DNA from: CAYOSU01 sp964541255
Lineage (GTDB): Bacteria > Bacillota > Clostridia > Christensenellales > CAMQZB01
DNA: 17,272 nt
NCBI GenBank assembly: GCA_964541255.1
Contig: CAZIPL010000030.1
Span: 1-17,272 of the forward strand
Direction: 5' to 3'
Shown: positions 13,450-17,272 of the stretch, in pieces
Layout of the letters: the number at the start of each line of letters is the position of its first letter
Numbering within the stretch: position 1 is the first letter of the stretch
Translations under genes and position numbers: made by a program
The notes under the pieces: generated by a model
Seen by the model: only the letters and a program-made list of their open reading frames with translations
What the model was told of the DNA's origin: nothing
The model's database searches: none

Positions 13450-14457
13450 ATGGCTAACATTACTATAAAAGACGTAGCTAAAAGAGCGGGGGTTTCTATA
13501 AGCACCGTGTCGCGCTATCTTCAAAACAAAACGAGCATCAAGCATTTGTCTGCCCTTAAGATCGAAGAAGCGATTGACAGCCTTGGCTACATACCGAACA
13601 CATACGCCAGAAATCTTCGAAGCGGAAGCAGCAATATCATAGGATTCGTTCAGCCCGACATCAGTCAGGATCTTTTCAATCAATGCATGAAAAGCATGAA
13701 CCAGATATTCTATCAAAACAACTTCCTTTTGATAACCTGCGACACAAATAACAACCCCGACAAAGAACGTCACCTTATCGATTCTTTAATTAAACAAAAC
13801 GTCCGCGCGATCGTCGTCGTAACTTGCGGAAACAACACCTCGTACTTGAACGAGATTGCCGAAAAAACCAATAAGCTCATAATAGCAAACCGCCCGGAGC
13901 CTACCATAAACGCCAATTCCATTGCCGAAAACCAAATTGACGGCGGATATAGAATAGCAAAATACATGATAGACAAAGGCTGCAGGAAATTCGGAATACT
14001 ATACGGCGTCCCCTATTCGGGTGCCAGCCGCGACCGTTTGAAAGGCTTTATGCAAGCGTTCGAAGAAGCGGGAATTATAGTAACGGAAGACGATATGATT
14101 CCGAACTGCATAGATTACCAATCTACCGTAGACGGTGCGACGAAGCTTTTGGAAAAAGACATCGATTGCTTGCTCTTCACAAACCAACGCTCCTCCGACG
14201 GCGTTGTTCGCACAATAAAAAATAGCCGCAAAAACGTGTTGTTTGCGGGATTTACTTCAAAGCATAGCTTGGAGCAAAGCGAAACGAAGTTCCCGTGCAT
14301 TATGGAAGATACCGTCGAGCTCGGTCTGACCATAAGCGACTTTGTAATGAGCGCGATAAAACGCTCTCCGAAAAACATCAAAAAAGTTACATTCCGCCCC
14401 GCACTTGTAGATATCGACGGCGGATATATCGAAGAATTTTCTTGCCAAAAAGAATAA
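13450..14457 (+). CDS. LacI-family transcriptional regulator
   Basis: A 335-residue regulator. The N-terminal helix-turn-helix ITIKDVAKRAGVSISTVSRY (about 4-23) is followed by the hinge helix NTYARNLRSG (50-59), which inserts at the central CG of the operator. The rest is a periplasmic-binding-like effector domain (from IIGFVQPDIS to DIDGGYI). The start is at 13450, because GAGGTGA is just upstream and the HTH begins at once; a TTG further upstream lies in the promoter. It faces away from the five-gene catabolic operon and three operators lie between them, so it very likely represses that operon and itself. A metabolite of the imported compound is the expected inducer. Confidence 0.95.
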   Translation: MANITIKDVAKRAGVSISTVSRYLQNKTSIKHLSALKIEEAIDSLGYIPNTYARNLRSGSSNIIGFVQPDISQDLFNQCMKSMNQIFYQNNFLLITCDTNNNPDKERHLIDSLIKQNVRAIVVVTCGNNTSYLNEIAEKTNKLIIANRPEPTINANSIAENQIDGGYRIAKYMIDKGCRKFGILYGVPYSGASRDRLKGFMQAFEEAGIIVTEDDMIPNCIDYQSTVDGATKLLEKDIDCLLFTNQRSSDGVVRTIKNSRKNVLFAGFTSKHSLEQSETKFPCIMEDTVELGLTISDFVMSAIKRSPKNIKKVTFRPALVDIDGGYIEEFSCQKE

Positions 14458-14507
14458 TTTACATCGTTTAAGCTATAATAATCCGTTGGGACATATAACG
14501 ATACGTC

Positions 14508-14544
14508 AAAAGACCGATAACCTTTAATAGTTATCGGTCTTTTT
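14508..14544 (+). terminator. Intrinsic terminator of the LacI-family gene
   Basis: AAAAGACCGATAAC (14508-14521) and GTTATCGGTCTTTT (14530-14543) form a 14-base stem with an eight-base loop and T run. The A run on the other side may make it bidirectional. Confidence 0.9.
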
Positions 14545-14808
14545 AATCTTAAAACAATATAATCGTCACCACTATCATAATGATAGCGTTGTTTATCGAC
14601 TTATGTTTTGTAATACCAAAACAATATATACTTCCCTTAGCGTCATCGCAATGTATACTTACTTCGCTTTATAGAAAAAAATATTTGGCTATACACGCAG
14701 CAGCACACTCTAAAGAATCCGAATTAAAATGCGTTATTAAAAAGAGTATTTGTCCCAAAGCCACTTTAAGCATGTTAATAAAAATGATGCTTTTTGAAAA
14801 TGAATCTC

Positions 14809-14841
14809 AAAAAAAACGCCGATTTCGAAAACGAAATCGGC
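14809..14841 (-). terminator. Intrinsic terminator of the Opp operon
   Basis: GCCGATTTCG (14818-14827) and CGAAATCGGC (14832-14841) form a ten-base stem with a four-base loop. On the minus strand it is followed within a base by a run of eight T (14816-14809). It lies about 110 bases after the last gene of the operon. Confidence 0.85.
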
Positions 14842-14949
14842 ATTTATATACTATTATTTAGTCTGATTATCCTATGATACCGACAAGTGTTAAACGCGAA
14901 CAATCAGTCAAATCTTCAGACAATTTTCCAATACTACTTAGTAATAACA

Positions 14950-15366
14950 TCATAGGCTCGAATAAAGCATAACAAAAACAATGGCAGTGAGAACAAACAC
15001 TCCGCCGACGACATACATCGAAATGACTTCCGTCTTTTTTCTCGTATCGTTCTTTCGTTCTTTATATTCTTGATAGGTCTCCTCTTTCTTGATTCTTCCA
15101 CCCGGAATAAACGACAGAGCCGCACGGCGAAGACTATACGAAATACCGTCCAAAAAGCCTCCCTCTGCGATATGCACCATAATGCCGAAGCCTATAAGTA
15201 TTACGCCCGGGACAAAAAAAGCGTCGCTAAGAACGCCGTAAAGCGTCCTTAGCGATTTAATTTCAAATGCGTTTTTGTAAAAGAGGATCATAATAGTAAC
15301 CGCCGCCGCCAAGACGAAAGTTACCGAATATGATATTATTGTTCTTTTGATGTTCTTTTCTTTCAC
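14950..15366 (-). CDS. DUF3899-like small membrane protein
   Basis: A 138-residue protein with three predicted membrane helices (about 9-30, 45-65 and 114-135) and a conserved-looking motif GGFLDGISYSLRR (69-81), followed by a charged segment with YQEYKERK. This pattern resembles the DUF3899 family of Bacillota, whose function is unknown. The start is GTG, overlapping the OppF stop codon as GTGA with no clear ribosome binding site, so translation is probably coupled to oppF. It is the last gene before the terminator at 14809-14841. The tight link to an oligopeptide transporter suggests an accessory role there, but this is positional inference. Confidence 0.75.
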   Translation of the reverse strand: MKEKNIKRTIISYSVTFVLAAAVTIMILFYKNAFEIKSLRTLYGVLSDAFFVPGVILIGFGIMVHIAEGGFLDGISYSLRRAALSFIPGGRIKKEETYQEYKERKNDTRKKTEVISMYVVGGVFVLTAIVFVMLYSSL

Positions 15367-16643
15367 TTATTCTCGTTCTGCGCATTTAAAAGCGCTTTAT
15401 ATCTTGCTTCTTCCTCATCGTTGCAGTGAACGAAGTGTCCGGGGACAATCTCTCTCATAGAGGGCTTATCGACGGTATAGTCGTGCTCTGCGATGGGGTT
15501 ATAGGTTATACGAACACGTTCCTTCTCGTAATGAGGATCGGGAAGCGGAATTGCGGAAAGCAAAGACTTCGTATAAGGATGAAGCGGATGAGCAAACAAT
15601 TCGTCGGACGTTGCAAGCTCGACCATGTTACCGTAATACATAACGCCGATTCTGTCGGAGAAGTATTTTACTACGGAAAGGTCGTGAGCGATAAACAAAA
15701 TCGTCAAGCCGAACTGTTCGCGAAGTTCGTTCAAAAGGTTGATTACCTGCGCCTGAATGGAAACGTCAAGCGCCGATACGGGTTCGTCCGCGATGATAAG
15801 ATCGGGGTTCATAATAACCGAACGAGCGATACCGATACGCTGTCTCTGCCCGCCCGAGAATTCGTGCGGATATCTTCCCGCATGCTCTCTGACAAGACCG
15901 ACAAGCTCAAGCATCTTATAAACCTTTTCTTCGATCTCTTTCTTATCTCTTACGCCTTGGATAACCAAACCCTCGGAGATAATATCGCTAACCGTCATAC
16001 GAGGGTCAAGCGACGCGATAGGATCCTGATAAATCATCTGGATCTGCGTTACGATCTTGCTATGCTTAGCGCGTCTAAGTTTTTCCTTATATTCTGCTTT
16101 GAGTTTTTCAAGCTCTTCTCCGCTTGCTTTTGCAAGCTTGGGAGCGTACTCTTCTTCGACCTGTTTAACTGCTTCCGCAGCGAACTTCTTATCACAATTC
16201 TTGCTGTCGTCGTTAGCTTTTCTTATCTCTTCGCGACGAGCGGCGATATATTCCTTAGCTTCGCTTTCGATAGCGGCGATTTCTGCTTTATACTTTTCCG
16301 CATTTGCAGCGTCGGCTTTAATCTTTTCGTTAAGCTCGCTCTTTTTCGCAGCTACTTCTTTGCGCTTAGCGGTAATCTCGTCTTTATAAGAACGCGTTCC
16401 CGCAACGATACGTTTACCTTTGAAGTATACGTTACCGCTTGTTGCTTCGTAAAGCTTGATAATCGTTCTGCCCGTCGTCGTTTTACCGCAACCGGACTCG
16501 CCTACCAAGCCGAAAACCTCGCCTTTTCTTATATCGAAGTTAACGTTGTTAACAGCCTTAAGCTCCGCTTTACCCATTTTGAAGTATTGGCAGAGATTTT
16601 CAACTTTTAACAATACTTCTGCATTGTCGAAATTTCTTTTCAT
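15363..16643 (-). CDS. oppF: Oligopeptide ABC transporter ATP-binding protein OppF with coiled-coil insertion
   Basis: A 426-residue ATPase, clearly longer than usual OppF proteins of about 310-330. It has Walker A GESGCGKT (48-55), Q-loop IYQDP (Q206), signature FSGGQRQRIGIARS (262-275), Walker B LIIADEP (282-288) and H320. The oligopeptide subfamily C-terminus HPYTKSLLSAIP is followed by KPSMREIVPGHFV. Between the strand after Walker A (YFKGKRI) and the Q-loop lies an insertion of about 115 residues (80-197), rich in Lys, Glu and Ala, predicted to be a helical coiled coil. Its ATG overlaps the OppD stop as ATGA, with AGGAGG upstream, and the DUF3899-like gene follows by a similar overlap. 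OppF and OppD form the ATPase pair that drives peptide import. Confidence 0.93.
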   Translation of the reverse strand: MKRNFDNAEVLLKVENLCQYFKMGKAELKAVNNVNFDIRKGEVFGLVGESGCGKTTTGRTIIKLYEATSGNVYFKGKRIVAGTRSYKDEITAKRKEVAAKKSELNEKIKADAANAEKYKAEIAAIESEAKEYIAARREEIRKANDDSKNCDKKFAAEAVKQVEEEYAPKLAKASGEELEKLKAEYKEKLRRAKHSKIVTQIQMIYQDPIASLDPRMTVSDIISEGLVIQGVRDKKEIEEKVYKMLELVGLVREHAGRYPHEFSGGQRQRIGIARSVIMNPDLIIADEPVSALDVSIQAQVINLLNELREQFGLTILFIAHDLSVVKYFSDRIGVMYYGNMVELATSDELFAHPLHPYTKSLLSAIPLPDPHYEKERVRITYNPIAEHDYTVDKPSMREIVPGHFVHCNDEEEARYKALLNAQNENK

Positions 16644-17272
16644 TGTTCGCCGCCTCCTAATTTCTTCATTCTGTTGATACGATCCGTAATCTGCTTAGGC
16701 GGGTCGATCTTGGGAGCGTTGGGGTGCAAGAGCCACGTTGCAGCCTTGTGCGTTTCGGATATATCGAACATAGGAGGTTGCATCTCGAAGTCGATTTCCA
16801 TCGCATATTTGTTACGAGGAGCAAACGCGTCGCCCTTAGGCGGATAAATCATATTCGGCGGGGTTCCGGGAATCGAATCGAGCTTTTCGTCCGTTTCAAG
16901 GTCCGGCATAGCCGAAAGAAGCGCCCACGTATAAGGATGTCTCGGGTCGTAGAAAATGTCGTCCGCGGTGCCGTATTCGACGATCTTTCCCGCATACATA
17001 ACGGCAATTCTGTCAGCCATGTTAGCAACAACGCCGAGGTCGTGCGTAATGAAGATGATGGAAAGGTTTCTCTCCTTCTTCAAGTTGCTGATAAGCTCCA
17101 AAATCTGTGCCTGAATGGTAACGTCAAGTGCCGTCGTAGGCTCGTCGCAGATAAGAATATCGGGGTTAGCGGCAAGCGCTATCGCGATAACGATACGCTG
17201 TCTCATACCGCCCGAGAACTCGAACGGATATTGGTTATATCTGATTGCGGGTTCCGGAATACCTACTTCTTC
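16640..17272 (-). CDS. oppD: Oligopeptide ABC transporter ATP-binding protein OppD, N-terminus off window
   Basis: The visible 210 residues are the C-terminal part of the first Opp ATPase; the frame is open to the right edge, so the start and Walker A are off window. It shows the signature FSGGMRQR, Walker B ILICDEPTTALD, switch histidine in FITHDLG and the oligopeptide C-terminus HPYTWALLSAMP followed by IPGTPPNMIYPPKG. In DppD/OppD proteins that carry a [4Fe-4S] cluster this tail has cysteines after PPKG and PR. Here they are Asp and Asn (GDAFAPRNKYAMEID), so no such cluster is expected, as I recall for Gram-positive AmiE/OppD proteins. Its stop overlaps the oppF ATG. Permease and binding-protein genes probably lie further right. 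Confidence 0.93.
   Translation of the reverse strand, partial: EEVGIPEPAIRYNQYPFEFSGGMRQRIVIAIALAANPDILICDEPTTALDVTIQAQILELISNLKKERNLSIIFITHDLGVVANMADRIAVMYAGKIVEYGTADDIFYDPRHPYTWALLSAMPDLETDEKLDSIPGTPPNMIYPPKGDAFAPRNKYAMEIDFEMQPPMFDISETHKAATWLLHPNAPKIDPPKQITDRINRMKKLGGGEQ

Larger units (their letters stand above)
14458..14949. other. Gene-free stretch between convergent units
   Basis: About 490 bases between the LacI gene and the Opp operon end. It holds the two terminators listed separately, the odd-centred palindrome CTATCATAATGATAG (14572-14586) and an inverted repeat CCTATGAT/ATCATAGG (14871-14878 and 14949-14956, the latter overlapping the stop of the last Opp-operon gene). A 93-codon open frame at 14580-14861 has no ribosome binding site, runs through a terminator and has biased composition, so I do not call it. 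I see nothing else. Confidence 0.6.

Noticed and set aside
14580..14861. A 93-codon open frame on the plus strand after the LacI gene
   Set aside because: It has no ribosome binding site, crosses the terminator stem at 14818-14841, starts inside a palindrome and shows no recognisable motif.
15426..16610. A 394-codon plus-strand open frame opposite oppF
   Set aside because: It is antisense to intact ATPase motifs and has no ribosome binding site or family resemblance.
1..17272. CRISPR arrays, tRNA or rRNA genes, transposases and phage genes
   Set aside because: No regularly spaced repeats, RNA gene signatures or mobile-element proteins could be seen on either strand.

Overview
The window looks like chromosomal DNA of an anaerobic, low-to-moderate GC Bacillota, most likely a gut-type Clostridia lineage. 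This is inferred from the NfnA-type ferredoxin:NADP+ oxidoreductase subunit, the iron-dependent alcohol dehydrogenase, strong AGGAGG ribosome binding sites, TTGACA/TATAAT promoters and a Gram-positive-style Opp transporter. There are no rRNA or tRNA genes, CRISPR arrays or recognisable insertion sequences. Both edges cut genes.

Layout. (1) Positions 1-3070, minus strand: a LysR regulator, an iron-dependent alcohol dehydrogenase and the start of nfnA, a redox/fermentation neighbourhood with separate candidate promoters. (2) 3265-5469, minus strand: an operon of a TetR regulator, a flavin-reductase-like protein with an unusual C-terminal domain, and a six-helix membrane protein. Its promoter matches consensus in both boxes and carries a perfect palindromic operator. 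(3) 5500-7399, plus strand: a second, divergent TetR regulator followed by a SIS-domain sugar-phosphate enzyme, ending in a strong terminator. (4) 7465-8181, plus strand: a lone two-helix membrane protein whose promoter places the transcription start on its ATG, so the mRNA is probably leaderless. (5) 8341-13259, minus strand: a five-gene catabolic operon (Gfo/Idh/MocA dehydrogenase, NitT/TauT-type permease, ATPase, TIM-barrel sugar isomerase/epimerase, lipoprotein binding protein). (6) 13395-14544, plus strand: the divergent LacI-family regulator. The region between (5) and (6) holds three identical perfect palindromes. (7) 14809-17272, minus strand: the end of an oligopeptide transporter operon (OppD, OppF with a long coiled-coil insertion, DUF3899-like membrane protein).

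How the genes work together. The strongest candidate for a new system is the LacI-controlled operon. It combines sugar/polyol catabolic enzymes with a transporter class normally used for sulfonates, nitrate, or thiamine precursors, which suggests uptake and oxidoreductive processing of an anionic or modified sugar or polyol. The substrate cannot be read from the sequence. The TetR/flavin-reductase operon looks like an inducible response module. The left part would connect ferredoxin/NAD(P)H balance to alcohol formation. All functional calls rest on motif reading by eye; no database search was run.
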